Positions 51,636 to 60,024 of a stretch of 64,000 nucleotides of DNA are shown here, one piece after another (within the stretch, counting starts at the first letter, position 1; every line of letters starts with the position of its first letter). The translations under genes and the position numbers were made by a program. The stretch comes from DASTFP01 sp963744345 (GTDB taxonomy: Bacteria; Verrucomicrobiota; Verrucomicrobiia; Chthoniobacterales; Terrimicrobiaceae). The notes below the pieces were generated by a model, which was given only the letters and a program-made list of their open reading frames with translations, did no database searches and had not been told where the DNA came from. The stretch covers positions 186,001 to 250,000 of the forward strand of contig CAVUTD010000004.1 of NCBI GenBank assembly GCA_963744345.1. The letters run 5' to 3'.

Positions 51636-52760
51636 TCCGCGACCCACCACGGTTTCTACCGGGGCGCATCGCGGTACACGGTACAGCATCACTGGCATTT
51701 GGTGGCCGATACAATCTATGCGTCCATGGTCCCGATAGGGTGGAAAGGCGATGGCATCCTCTCTTTTGTGGGATATTGGGAAGAGCTCGCCAATTACGTA
51801 AAGTCGGCAGACGTGCCCGCGGTTGAAATTTCGTCCGTTCGCCAGGATTTAGGCTTGCCTCATGTTGGTGAAGATAACGAGGCGATCGGCCGTCTGGCTT
51901 CTGAGCATCTTCTTGAGCGTAATTTCAAGAGCTTTGCGTGGGCTCCATTCTGGGACGATCAAGTGAACAAAGAGCGCTATCTCGGTTTTTCACGATCCCT
52001 ACAGGCCGCTGGATATGAGTGTGTTCGACTGATTCCAGTAAGCAATCGTAAAGCGGCCTCCCACAGCAGGCATCTAAACTGGACCTTGCGCCGCAGCTCG
52101 CTGATCCGCGCGATTCGCTCGTTACATCATCCTGTCGGTATTTTCTGCTACAATGACTATGTTGCTACGGATATCATGGATGCGTGCATTGAGGCAGAAA
52201 TCCATATTCCGCAAGAAGTTGCGGTCATTGGAGTGGATAATGATCCAATCCTTTGTGAGTGTGCGCAAGTGCCACTAACCAGCGTACGACACGATCTTGA
52301 GGGAATGGCCTATCAGGCAGCTGCCTTATTGGATCGATTGATGGAGGGTCAGGCGCCGCCTAGAGTGCCGGAGCGAATAGCGCCAAAAGGAGTCATAACT
52401 CGAAAGAGCACAGATGTGCTCGCCATTGAACATCCGGAGGTGGCTAAAGCTAGCCGCTACATACAGGCCAATTTCCCCCGAAAAGACTTGTCGGTTTCTT
52501 CTGTCGTCGAGGCCTGCAACTTATCTCGCCGATTTCTGGAAAAGGCATTTCGAAAGGAGCTTGATCGCAGCATCCTAGCTGAAATTCTGCGAATCCGCGT
52601 GAATCATGCCCGCACGCTGTTGGAATCCACGGACTTGTCCATTGCTACTGTGGCGATGAAATCCGGGTTTGGAAACCTCAATCATTTCTTCCGCGTTTTT
52701 CGCACTCATAATAAAATGACCCCGCGTGCATTTCGTCTGGCGAACAAGAGCGCAGCATGA
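51594..52760 (+). CDS. XylR-like regulator (periplasmic-binding-like sensor plus AraC HTH)
   Basis: This 388-residue protein has a sensor domain like LacI/RbsB (ATHHGFYRGASRYTVQHHWH, EDNEAIGRLASEHLLERNFK, VGIFCYNDYVATDIMDACIE, VAVIGVDNDPILCECAQVPL) followed by an AraC-type double HTH (SVVEACNLSRRFLEKAFRKE; IATVAMKSGFGNLNHFFRVF) at residues about 285-385. This is the layout and length of E. coli XylR. It should bind a pentose or polyol and activate the divergent transporter operon and perhaps the two other genes next to module copies. No ribosome site precedes the ATG. Confidence 0.9.
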   Translation: MRTRPKRTVLLAITSATHHGFYRGASRYTVQHHWHLVADTIYASMVPIGWKGDGILSFVGYWEELANYVKSADVPAVEISSVRQDLGLPHVGEDNEAIGRLASEHLLERNFKSFAWAPFWDDQVNKERYLGFSRSLQAAGYECVRLIPVSNRKAASHSRHLNWTLRRSSLIRAIRSLHHPVGIFCYNDYVATDIMDACIEAEIHIPQEVAVIGVDNDPILCECAQVPLTSVRHDLEGMAYQAAALLDRLMEGQAPPRVPERIAPKGVITRKSTDVLAIEHPEVAKASRYIQANFPRKDLSVSSVVEACNLSRRFLEKAFRKELDRSILAEILRIRVNHARTLLESTDLSIATVAMKSGFGNLNHFFRVFRTHNKMTPRAFRLANKSAA

Positions 52761-52830
52761 AGTTCGAAACAGTCTCCCGAAGAGGTCGATCGCTGCGACG
52801 GAGAGAAGTTGGAGCCGACAGGGCATAACG

Positions 52831-53465
52831 CTAAAACGATTCTCTAATTATTGAGAGCATTTCAGCGTCGGTCGGAATTTTTGGATTTTTTGTGTAATCC
52901 GGAAGCACCATCGACTGTCTGGCGAGTGCGGATAATTCCTCCTCCGGAACACCCAGCTGCTTCAAGGAGTAATCTAGCTCGATGCGAGCCAGAAACTTCT
53001 CAAACAATTCTAGGCTCGTCTGAGCTGCCATCTCATCATCGGCCTGATGCAGTGAAGTATCCAGAATCCGCCCGAGCTTCGAAAATTGGGGTATCGCGGA
53101 TTTCCAGGAAAACTTCATACATGCCCGATAGATACTGGCGAGCGCTGCGCCATGAGCGACGCCCGGGTACATACCGCCGAGCGCCATCGCAATTCCATGG
53201 GGTAGAGTTGTTCCGGCCGCGCAAATGGACAGACCCGCCAAGGTGTCTGCCCAAGCTAAACTGCTTCGACCCCTAAGATTGTGGCCATCCTGTATCAAAG
53301 CTGGCAAATCAGTGATCACTCGTCGGATGGCTTCCCATGCCACAATTTCTGACATCGGATTACTGCCTGGGTTCAGTGACGATTCAAATGCGTGGCAGAA
53401 CACATCGAATCCTGTAACAGCAGTGATTTTGGCTGGAACTGATAGCGTCAATTCAGGATCCCCCC
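52831..53465 (-). pseudogene. iron-containing alcohol dehydrogenase, N-terminally truncated
   Basis: The reading starts DPELTLSVPAKITAVTGFDV and continues FCHAFESSLNPGSNPMSEIV (first iron His), TTLPHGIAMALGGMYPGVAH and GAALASIYRACMKF (further iron His residues), ending EMLSIIRESF. These are the iron-site helices of Fe-ADH. The about 190-residue NAD-binding N-terminus is missing; upstream sequence is out of frame and unrecognisable. Family members oxidise or reduce small alcohols, glycerol or lactaldehyde. It is probably non-functional. Module copy 3 lies divergent from it. Confidence 0.75.
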
Positions 53466-53567
53466 AGCATGCCGCCCGGAGGGCAGACAGTCCCAGAGGA
53501 TTTCGCCAAAAGTGTAGAATTCGGTATTCATAAGCGGGAGAGGTTATGCCTGGCGCACTTCATACGG

Positions 53568-53690
53568 CAGCCGGCTCGTAGATGAACACGAGGTCCTTGT
53601 CCGTGCCCTTGGGATCAGTGGAGCGCTCGAACACGAAAAGATCCTCCGTCCCGATTGATGCAGTGCTCCATGCCCGCCTGGAAATGGAGC
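53568..53690 (-). pseudogene. unrecognised protein C-terminal remnant
   Basis: The minus strand reads LDDQLHFQAGMEHCINRDG and, one frame over, EDLFVFERSTDPKGTDKDLV then FIYEPAAV and a stop. The composition and the frame hand-over at GGAGG look like a broken coding end. I do not recognise the family. It lies upstream of the Fe-ADH remnant on the same strand. Confidence 0.35.
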
Positions 53691-53910
53691 TGGTCGTCTA
53701 ACCCGCGCCTCGGCCGCGAACGTAAAAGTAAGCTCTCGTAAGGAGTATCAACATTTAAATGGGATTTCGCGGGTTAGGCCATCGTAGAAGTTCAGGCTGG
53801 CACTCTGTCAAAATCTCATTGGCGCTCGGCACGCTGTTCGTCGGGCATATAGCAGAGATGCAAAATGCCTTTCATACTTTTCTTCTTGTTCTAGGAAGTG
53901 GTTGTTTGGT

Positions 53911-54071
53911 GAGACGTTCTTCGCCGTTGGGTACGGCGGAAGATTCGTTTTGGGAGGGAGCTTGTTGCTCGCAGTTATAGGCAGCTTGGATCTTCGATGA
54001 ATAGCGCTAATTTGCGCACAAAATCTCGCAACATGCGCACGCATCGCAAGCGCACAGTTCTGCTAGCAAGG
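53911..54071 (+). repeat. regulator-promoter module, copy 3 (regulator lost)
   Basis: It contains ACGTTCTTCGCCGTTGGG, GAATAGCGCTAATTTGCGCA (53999-54018), CTCGCAACATGCGCACGC with an ATG, and GCGCACAGTTCTGCTAGCAA. The frame from that ATG runs MRTHRKRTVLLAR and stops, where copy 2 continues MRTRPKRTVLLAIT. So it is the promoter plus 13 codons of a deleted regulator. It stands divergent from the Fe-ADH remnant. Confidence 0.7.
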
Positions 54072-54180
54072 TAGTGTCCGGAAGTTCCGCAAAAGGTGTT
54101 TTGTTCCCAGGCAGTCAGACCTGTGTAGTTGAAGAATTCGAGGTTCCCTCACTGGTGGTGGGGAAGTGTTGATTGAGTAG

Positions 54181-54362
54181 CGAGTTCTTTATCGTCAGTG
54201 TTGATGGTTCTCCCGACGGAGTCGCGGCCCTCAAGTCCCAGGGAAGCTTGTTCGAGGCTACTGCCGCTCACGACCCCTCGCCATGGCGCAAAAGGCCGTG
54301 GAAGTTGGCGCAGATAAGGGCAAGAAACCGGAAAGTGATACGACTCTCATTCCTATAAAATC
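54181..54362 (+). pseudogene. sugar-binding protein C-terminal remnant (plus strand)
   Basis: EFFIVSVDGSPDGVAALKSQ and GSLFEATAAHDPS, then in the next frame MAQKAVEVGADKGKKPESDT and TLIPIK, match the last quarter of the binding protein at 62165-63115 (EFFIVGVDGSPDGATTLKSK). One frame change near 54285. It is a leftover of a third binding-protein lineage at this locus, oriented against the copy 2 binding-protein gene. Confidence 0.65.
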
Positions 54363-54364
54363 TG

Positions 54365-54403
54365 ATGGCCTGGCGATATCCGATGCGGACATTGCCAGGC
54401 CAT
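54365..54403. promoter_or_regulatory. 10-bp hairpin downstream of binding protein copy 2
   Basis: ATGGCCTGGC (54365-54374) pairs perfectly with GCCAGGCCAT (54394-54403). Stem and part of the loop (GATGCGGACATT) match the hairpin at 50126-50167, so the duplication of the binding-protein gene included its 3' hairpin. Here it is followed by no ATPase gene. Confidence 0.7.
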
Positions 54404-54436
54404 TCAACGCAAACGTCAAATCATAGGATTGGCCGC

Positions 54437-55384
54437 TTACTTCTGTAAGTACTGGTCAACATTCTCTTTCGTTACGGGAATCAACTCGCGATAGATCTCT
54501 TTCTTCTCCACTGGTTTTCCCGAAGCCAATTGGTCGACCATTTTCCAAACTTCTTCGGCGATCTTTTTATCGCTGCCGGTGATCCTTACGCTCATGCGGA
54601 CGCCCTCATTGTTCTTCATAGCCTGCAGTTCCGGCTGGGTTGCATCAGCTGCGAAGATCCCGAAGTCCTCGGTGATTTTTCCTCCTGCCTTGGCCGCTTC
54701 ATTGGCCCCCACCGAGCCACCAGCGCCGATGCAGCCAACAACTTTTACATTTGGGTTGGACTGGAAAATCGTTTCCATCTTGGTAATGCCTTCTGCAGGA
54801 TTGATGGCACTGGTCTCTGCTACGATTTTCGCATTTGGCGCCCCCTTGGTAATGGCTTCTTTAATGCCCTGTCCTCGTTCAAGCAAGATCGGCAACTGCG
54901 GGTAATTAAGTATGGCGACCTCTGCTTTTCCGCCAAGTTTTTCATTGATCCACTTCGCAGCCTGTTCGCCGATCGCGTTACCCAATTTACGATTGTCGAT
55001 CAGCCAGGCCATATCGGCGTTCTCAAGGTTGTCGTCCCACGCGAGGACTTTTACCCCCTTTTCCCTTGCTTGTTTTAAAGCGTCTTCAACCCCCGCCGGG
55101 TCAGCTGGATGAACAATCAAAACATCGGCGCCGCTTGCGACGAAGTTTTCGATTTGAGTGATTTGTTTGTTAACATTGCTTTCACAGGAAACATAAGTCA
55201 GATTTCCACCCTTGGAATCGACCTCCTTTTTGATAGCCTGACAATAGCCTGCCCACGTCGGATTGCTTAAATCCTGTACGGCCATGCCAACTTTAGGGCC
55301 CTTGTCTTTTGCATTTGCCGCTGTGACGCTTACCATCGTGACCAGCAGCACACCTAATGTGTTCTTTAGATATCGTGTTTTCAT
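54437..55384 (-). CDS. sugar ABC transporter substrate-binding protein (RbsB-like), copy 2
   Basis: This 315-residue protein is almost identical to the one at 50197-51144: KVGMAVQDLSNPTWAGYCQA, DVLIVHPADPAGVEDALKQA and VKVVGCIGAGGSVGANEAAK are shared; differences are scattered and conservative. Signal peptide MKTRYLKNTLGVLLVTMVSV. No permease or ATPase gene follows on the minus strand, so it would have to share the transporter encoded by copy 1's operon. The leader upstream resembles that of copy 1 (AGATCA, CAATCAAAC segments). Confidence 0.92.
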   Translation of the reverse strand: MKTRYLKNTLGVLLVTMVSVTAANAKDKGPKVGMAVQDLSNPTWAGYCQAIKKEVDSKGGNLTYVSCESNVNKQITQIENFVASGADVLIVHPADPAGVEDALKQAREKGVKVLAWDDNLENADMAWLIDNRKLGNAIGEQAAKWINEKLGGKAEVAILNYPQLPILLERGQGIKEAITKGAPNAKIVAETSAINPAEGITKMETIFQSNPNVKVVGCIGAGGSVGANEAAKAGGKITEDFGIFAADATQPELQAMKNNEGVRMSVRITGSDKKIAEEVWKMVDQLASGKPVEKKEIYRELIPVTKENVDQYLQK

Positions 55385-56070
55385 TTGATTTTGGTTATTG
55401 TTTGATTGTTTTGTGATCTAAGAATCGCTTCTTCCAGGCCCGTCGTGGAGGAGGTCCCATCCGGAGGAGCGAGATTTAATTCTCACGACGCGACCTGCAG
55501 ACACCGATACCTCCTCTCGGGCTCCTCGCCCGCTGGTGTGCGCTCCAGCGTCGAAACGATTCCTTAACTCGTCTTTCGAACCGCCGTTTCGATGCAAGGT
55601 TCGGTAATTCGATCTGTTGAGAGCCGTATGTCGAGAAACCGGTTTCGTTAAACTGGTCTCGTTGGATCCGCACGTCGGAAGCGAAGATGACCCCTCCGCT
55701 GCCTTAATACCGCGATGGTTCAAGCGGGTTTCGACTTCGACTTTTCGGTCCATGGTGGTGGCGACATTTCGCAAAGCCCCAGCAGCCATGAGCCTGTGAT
55801 CGATTTCAGTGAGCCAGGAGCTGCTGGCAACTTTTTTTGTCATGGGGAGATTTTAGATTCAAGACCACAGCACCTAGCTCGCGAGCGTTCCATTGGAATC
55901 CTTTACACGGAGATAAATATTCTCTAGCAATCTCACCAGCGTCGGGTGAGCAGATCAATTTTTTGGTTGGAGGTAGTTCTTTACTTAGCACAATTAAGAA
56001 AAATCGCTGCGATGCGTCGTCATTTGTACCTCTCGGCGAGAGAAAAGAGGAGAGGTGCGAATTGTGCAAA
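55385..56070. other. gene-free stretch between binding protein copy 2 and the Dha kinase
   Basis: About 690 bases. The part next to 55384 is homologous to the leader of binding-protein copy 1. Minus-strand frames 55418-55843 and 55806-56150 have no recognised domain. The core block of the promoter module is absent, so copy 2 is probably under different or weaker control. Confidence 0.45.
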
Positions 56071-57882
56071 CTACTGGCTGTCCTTGAGCTGCGCACCACT
56101 TGCGGCACGATCCTGCCCCCTTGGGATATTGTCCGGCCTTTCTGTGTCATCCATGAACCCGGAGAGAGCCTCGAGCCAAATCCCTACAGCAACTGCTCCG
56201 GGGTCGGCATGGCCGAGAACGCGCTCACCGAGGTAGCTTGAGCGCCCGCGCCGGGGAGCCATCTGCCTTGTTGCTTGAGCGCCCTCTTTTGCCGCACTGA
56301 CAGCTTTTGCCCAAGCCCCGCTGCCCGTTTCGCCAGCCTTCACAGATGCGGCGAAAGTTTCGGCTGCGGGCAAAATGGCGTCCATCATTGTTCGATCGCC
56401 TTTACCGGCGCCGCCCAGATCGCTCATGCCCTGGCAGCCGGCAAGAAACGCTCGAGCCCACTGTGCGGCCGGCGCTTCGTCCTTGGCTCGATTCTCCAAC
56501 TCCTTGGCTGCACGCAGAAAAAGCACGGCGTAGAGCGGCCCCGAACTTCCACCCAATGCCTCGCGCAAAGTTTGGCTTATGCCTCGCAAAGTGGATGCCG
56601 GATTATCCAAGTCATAGCTGGGAAGGTCGCGCTCCAACGCCTGCGCACCCCGTGCCAGGCTGATTCCCAAATCTCCATCCCCCACAACTCGGTCCAGCTC
56701 TGTCAGGTGCGATTCCGCGCCAAGAAGCGCCTGAACGGCGCGGCGAATTGCTGACGAAAGCAGCCGGCCCGTCTCGGTGGAAACACCAGTAGGCGCTGCG
56801 GCTGTTGCGGCCGCGGGTTCGGCTGGCCGCACAGTAAACCGCACCTTATCCAGACTAACCGGATGATCTGGCACAGGAACTCGAGGCCATGCGGGAGCGA
56901 GGACTTCTCGGTCAAGTTGCTTCAGGCGCCGCTCGTTCAAGCGCATGATCGAAATGGAACATCCCCCCATTTCAAGCGCAGTCAGAAAGGTCCCGACGTA
57001 TGCGCGTTGCACTACGATGTCGCGATGCGCCAGAACCTGAAGAGCGCTCCGCGCCGCGATGTGAAGCTCCATCGTCGTTGTCCCACCAAGGTTATTTACG
57101 AGCAGCGCTATCTTGTCGCCGGCCTTCAATCCCCGGTCCTCGACGATCTTGGTCACAAGTTGATCGGCGAGGTTGTCAACGTGGTCGATGGGCGCGCGCT
57201 GTATCCCCTCCTCTCCATGAATGCCCAGGCCAAGTTCGATTTCATTCTCGCCAAGAGTGAAGCTTGGCTGTCCCGCGGCCGGCACGGTACATGGCGATAG
57301 TGCAACCCCCATGGTCCCAAGCGACTCCGTAGCGGCTCTGATATCCTCGACTACAACCGAAAGCGGTTCACCTTCAGCTGCAGAAGCTCCCGCAATCTTG
57401 TGTACGAACACCGTCCCGGCAATGCCGCGGCGGCCTGGTCCTCCTGAGCCGGACCCTGTCACAGCAACGTCGTCTCCGACCAATACCATCTCGACCGCTA
57501 ATCCTTCGGCGCGCGCAATTTCAGCAGCAAGACCAAAGTTCAGCCGGTCCCCGGTATAGTTTTTTACGATGAGGACAGCTCCGGCCCGCCCAGTAACAGC
57601 GCGAATTCCTTCGAGTATTACGTCCACGCTCGGTGAGGTGAAGACATCGCCGGCCACAGCCGCGCTTAGCATTCCCGCTCCGACATAACCCGCATGAGCG
57701 GGCTCGTGTCCACTGCCTCCGCCGGAAATCAACGCCACTTCCCTATCCCTAAGCTCAGCGGTAAAATCGGAGCGGACGACGACGCGTCGGTTTGGCAACA
57801 GCTGGAGTCCGGGCGAAACGGAAACAAACCCTTCGAGGAACTCGTGGAGGACGGCACTTGGTTCATTAATAAGTTTTTTCAT
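56071..57882 (-). CDS. fused dihydroxyacetone-type kinase (DhaK-DhaL)
   Basis: This 603-residue ATP-dependent kinase has a DhaK half (residues 1-330) with ISGGGSGHEPAHAGYVGAGM and the substrate-linking His in ELGLGIHGEEGIQR, and a DhaL half (about 385-590) with VVGDGDLGISLARG, ALGGSSGPLYAVLF and GDRTMMDAILPAAETF for ATP-metal binding. It phosphorylates dihydroxyacetone or a related ketose such as erythrulose. Being fused, it uses ATP, not PEP. Upstream lies the 12-bp inverted repeat at 58032-58100. The neighbours (DeoR, Zn-ADH, aldolase, FGGY kinase) point to polyol breakdown. Intact. Confidence 0.92.
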   Translation of the reverse strand: MKKLINEPSAVLHEFLEGFVSVSPGLQLLPNRRVVVRSDFTAELRDREVALISGGGSGHEPAHAGYVGAGMLSAAVAGDVFTSPSVDVILEGIRAVTGRAGAVLIVKNYTGDRLNFGLAAEIARAEGLAVEMVLVGDDVAVTGSGSGGPGRRGIAGTVFVHKIAGASAAEGEPLSVVVEDIRAATESLGTMGVALSPCTVPAAGQPSFTLGENEIELGLGIHGEEGIQRAPIDHVDNLADQLVTKIVEDRGLKAGDKIALLVNNLGGTTTMELHIAARSALQVLAHRDIVVQRAYVGTFLTALEMGGCSISIMRLNERRLKQLDREVLAPAWPRVPVPDHPVSLDKVRFTVRPAEPAAATAAAPTGVSTETGRLLSSAIRRAVQALLGAESHLTELDRVVGDGDLGISLARGAQALERDLPSYDLDNPASTLRGISQTLREALGGSSGPLYAVLFLRAAKELENRAKDEAPAAQWARAFLAGCQGMSDLGGAGKGDRTMMDAILPAAETFAASVKAGETGSGAWAKAVSAAKEGAQATRQMAPRRGRSSYLGERVLGHADPGAVAVGIWLEALSGFMDDTERPDNIPRGQDRAASGAQLKDSQ

Positions 57883-58031
57883 CGGTAGCCTCTGGTGAGT
57901 TCTTCATGACTAAAATTTCCTCTCCAACTGGGGTATATCTGGCCGCCGTCAGTGAGTGGCGCTGCTTCTGCGTTCGAGGTTGGAAGGAATGTTAGGTTTC
58001 GAGGGTGTTAGATCCAGACAGTTTTTGCGAA

Positions 58032-58100
58032 ATGTTCGATTTGTCCAGGATAATGGAGAAGCGAGACTCGTTTCAAGAACAAAATGTCACAAATCGAACA
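58032..58100. promoter_or_regulatory. 12-bp inverted repeat TGTTCGATTTGT / ACAAATCGAACA, candidate DeoR operator
   Basis: TGTTCGATTTGT (58032-58043) and its exact complement ACAAATCGAACA (58089-58100) flank 45 bases, 150-220 bases upstream of the Dha kinase start. The core AATCGAACA recurs at 58970-58978 and 61109-61117. DeoR-family repressors often use spaced, repeated sites, so this is the likely control region of the kinase gene. Confidence 0.55.
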
Positions 58101-58224
58101 ACAGTCTAGGAAAATCGGCGATCGGACTTCTGAATTGTTTGATTGTTTGCGCAATTTCCAGATAGAAAGCTCGGAACGGAAGATAGGGGTGGCGGGCTTG
58201 GAACTCCGAAGTGCAATCGAGTCG

Positions 58225-58890
58225 TTAGCCACCCGAGAGGAATTGATCCGCGAAGATTAAATCACACTTTAAGCCGGAAAAATGAGGGCGGATCTCAGCC
58301 TCCCGATTCCGGTCAACTATCCAGCCTGTGACAGCGTCGAACGGGCCAATCGGGGCGAGGTTAACTGACCGCCATTTGGAACTGTCGGCAATCACATAGA
58401 CCTTGGCTGAATTTCTCATCACGGCCCGTTTGACCTTGGATTGCGCGAGGTTGTTGTTTGTCCAGCCAGCCTCGGGATCCGCTCCGCTCACGCCCATGAA
58501 GAAGACATCGTAGTGGAGCCCTTGAAGCTGTTCCAAGGCCTGCGCGCCGGCGGTCGCGAGCGTGATTTGGTCGATGTAGCCCCCGATCTGGTGAACGCTT
58601 CGGATCGCCCTGGCCTCTGAGAGGTAACTTGCAATGTTGGACGCATGTGTCACGACCCGCAAGGTGTCTCGCTGGGACGCCGGTAGTTCGGGAATCACAC
58701 GCGCCAATTCCATGGAAGTTCTTCCGGCATCCAGGTAAACCGTGCCCTGCAGAGGGAAAAGCTGGAGAGCTCTTCTCGCCACAAGTTTCCTATTTCGCAG
58801 AATCATCCTCGGACCGACGCTTCTTCCCTGGAGCAGTCAGCGAAACAGCTCCACTGTGAGACACCCGCACCAGTCCGAGTCGTACAAGCT
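58225..58890 (-). pseudogene. DeoR-family regulator, copy lacking its HTH
   Basis: The open part (58225-58806) is the DeoR sensor domain: RALQLFPLQGTVYLDAGRTS, IPELPASQRDTLRVVTHASN, LHYDVFFMGVSGADPEAGWT, SSKWRSVNLAPIGPFDAVTG. Upstream, in another frame, LVRLGLVRVSHSGAVSLTAP matches the end of the HTH domain of the intact copy at 59130-59948, but the HTH itself is gone. It is about 85 percent similar to that copy by eye. The free sensor domain could still be translated from an internal start. Confidence 0.75.
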
Positions 58891-59129
58891 GAGGCAAGAC
58901 AGATTCACAGACAATGTTCGAATGTTCGAATGTAAGCGAGAACCGCAAGCCGTTTCAAGAAAAAAGTAGAATCGAACAAATTAAGCGATACTGCCAACCG
59001 GACTTCTTAATTGTTTGATGGTCTGCGCAACTTTCGGTCGTAAGCTTCGGACTGGAGAACAACCATGGCCGGACTTGGACTCCGAAAATGCATACCAAGC
59101 GCCAGGTAAAGGCGTCCGACAAGAATCGT

Positions 59130-59948
59130 CTAGTCCGCAAAGATTAGATCACACTTTAAACGGGAGAAAAACGGGCGGATCTCGGCCTCTCGATTGCGGT
59201 CAACTATCCAGCCTGCGACAGCGTCGAACGGGCTAATCGGGGCGAAGTTAACTAACCGCCATTTCGAACTGTCGGCAATCACGTAGATCTTGGCTGCATG
59301 TCTCATGACGACCTGTTTAACCTTCGATTCCGCGAGGTTGTTGTTTGTCCAGCCGGCCTCGGGATCCGCTCCGCTCACTCCCATGAAGAAGACATTGTAG
59401 TGAAGCCCCTGAAGTTGTTCCAAGGCCTGCGGGCCAACGGCCGCGAGCGTGACTTGGTCGATGTCATCCCCGATCTGGTGAACGCTTCGGACCGCCCTAA
59501 CCTCTGAGAGGTAAGTTGCAACATTGGACGCATGTGTCACGATCCGCAAGGTGTCTCGCTGGGCCGCCGGTAGCTCGGGAATCACACGTGCTAATTCCAT
59601 GGAAGTTCTTCCGGCATCCAGATAAACCGTGCCGTGCGAGGGAAAAAGCTGGAGAGCCTTTCTCGCCACAAGTTTCATATTCGAAGAATCACCGACGGGG
59701 CGAGCCTTCTCCTCTGGAGCGGTCAGGAAAACAGCCCCACCGTGGACACGCCGCGCCAGCCCGAGTTGTACGAGCTCATCCAAGTCGCGGCGGATCGTCA
59801 TCTCAGAGACGGAGAATGCCTTGGCAAGCTCGCTTGTCTTCACAGACCCCTCTGCTTTGAAAGACTCCAGGATGGAATGCGCACGTTCCGACACGTTGGC
59901 ACCGCCCACGGACGAGGGAGAAGAATTTGCCTCCTGATTGTCTTTCAT
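59130..59948 (-). CDS. DeoR-family transcriptional regulator
   Basis: This 272-residue protein has an N-terminal HTH (AHSILESFKAEGSVKTSELA, KAFSVSEMTIRRDLDELVQL, VHGGAVFLTAPE) and a sugar-phosphate sensor domain (GTVYLDAGRTSMELARVIPE, VFFMGVSGADPEAGWTNNNL, VIADSSKWRLVNFAPISPFD). The ATG at 59948 (MKDNQEANSSPSS) is preferred to the upstream reading to 60002. It lies just after the zinc ADH gene on the same strand, so the two may be co-transcribed. It should repress the Dha kinase, ADH and aldolase genes until a sugar phosphate appears. Confidence 0.88.
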   Translation of the reverse strand: MKDNQEANSSPSSVGGANVSERAHSILESFKAEGSVKTSELAKAFSVSEMTIRRDLDELVQLGLARRVHGGAVFLTAPEEKARPVGDSSNMKLVARKALQLFPSHGTVYLDAGRTSMELARVIPELPAAQRDTLRIVTHASNVATYLSEVRAVRSVHQIGDDIDQVTLAAVGPQALEQLQGLHYNVFFMGVSGADPEAGWTNNNLAESKVKQVVMRHAAKIYVIADSSKWRLVNFAPISPFDAVAGWIVDRNREAEIRPFFSRLKCDLIFAD

Positions 59949-60024
59949 TCGATCTGCCGACCGCGGCCAGACTACTATTCCCGCCCCTGTGCGCAAGGCC
60001 ACTCTTTTGAAGTGAAAGGTCTCC

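Noticed and set aside
55418..55843. 141-residue minus-strand frame upstream of binding protein copy 2
   Set aside because: The DNA is the leader region homologous to that before copy 1; no domain and no conservation of the reading between the two leaders.
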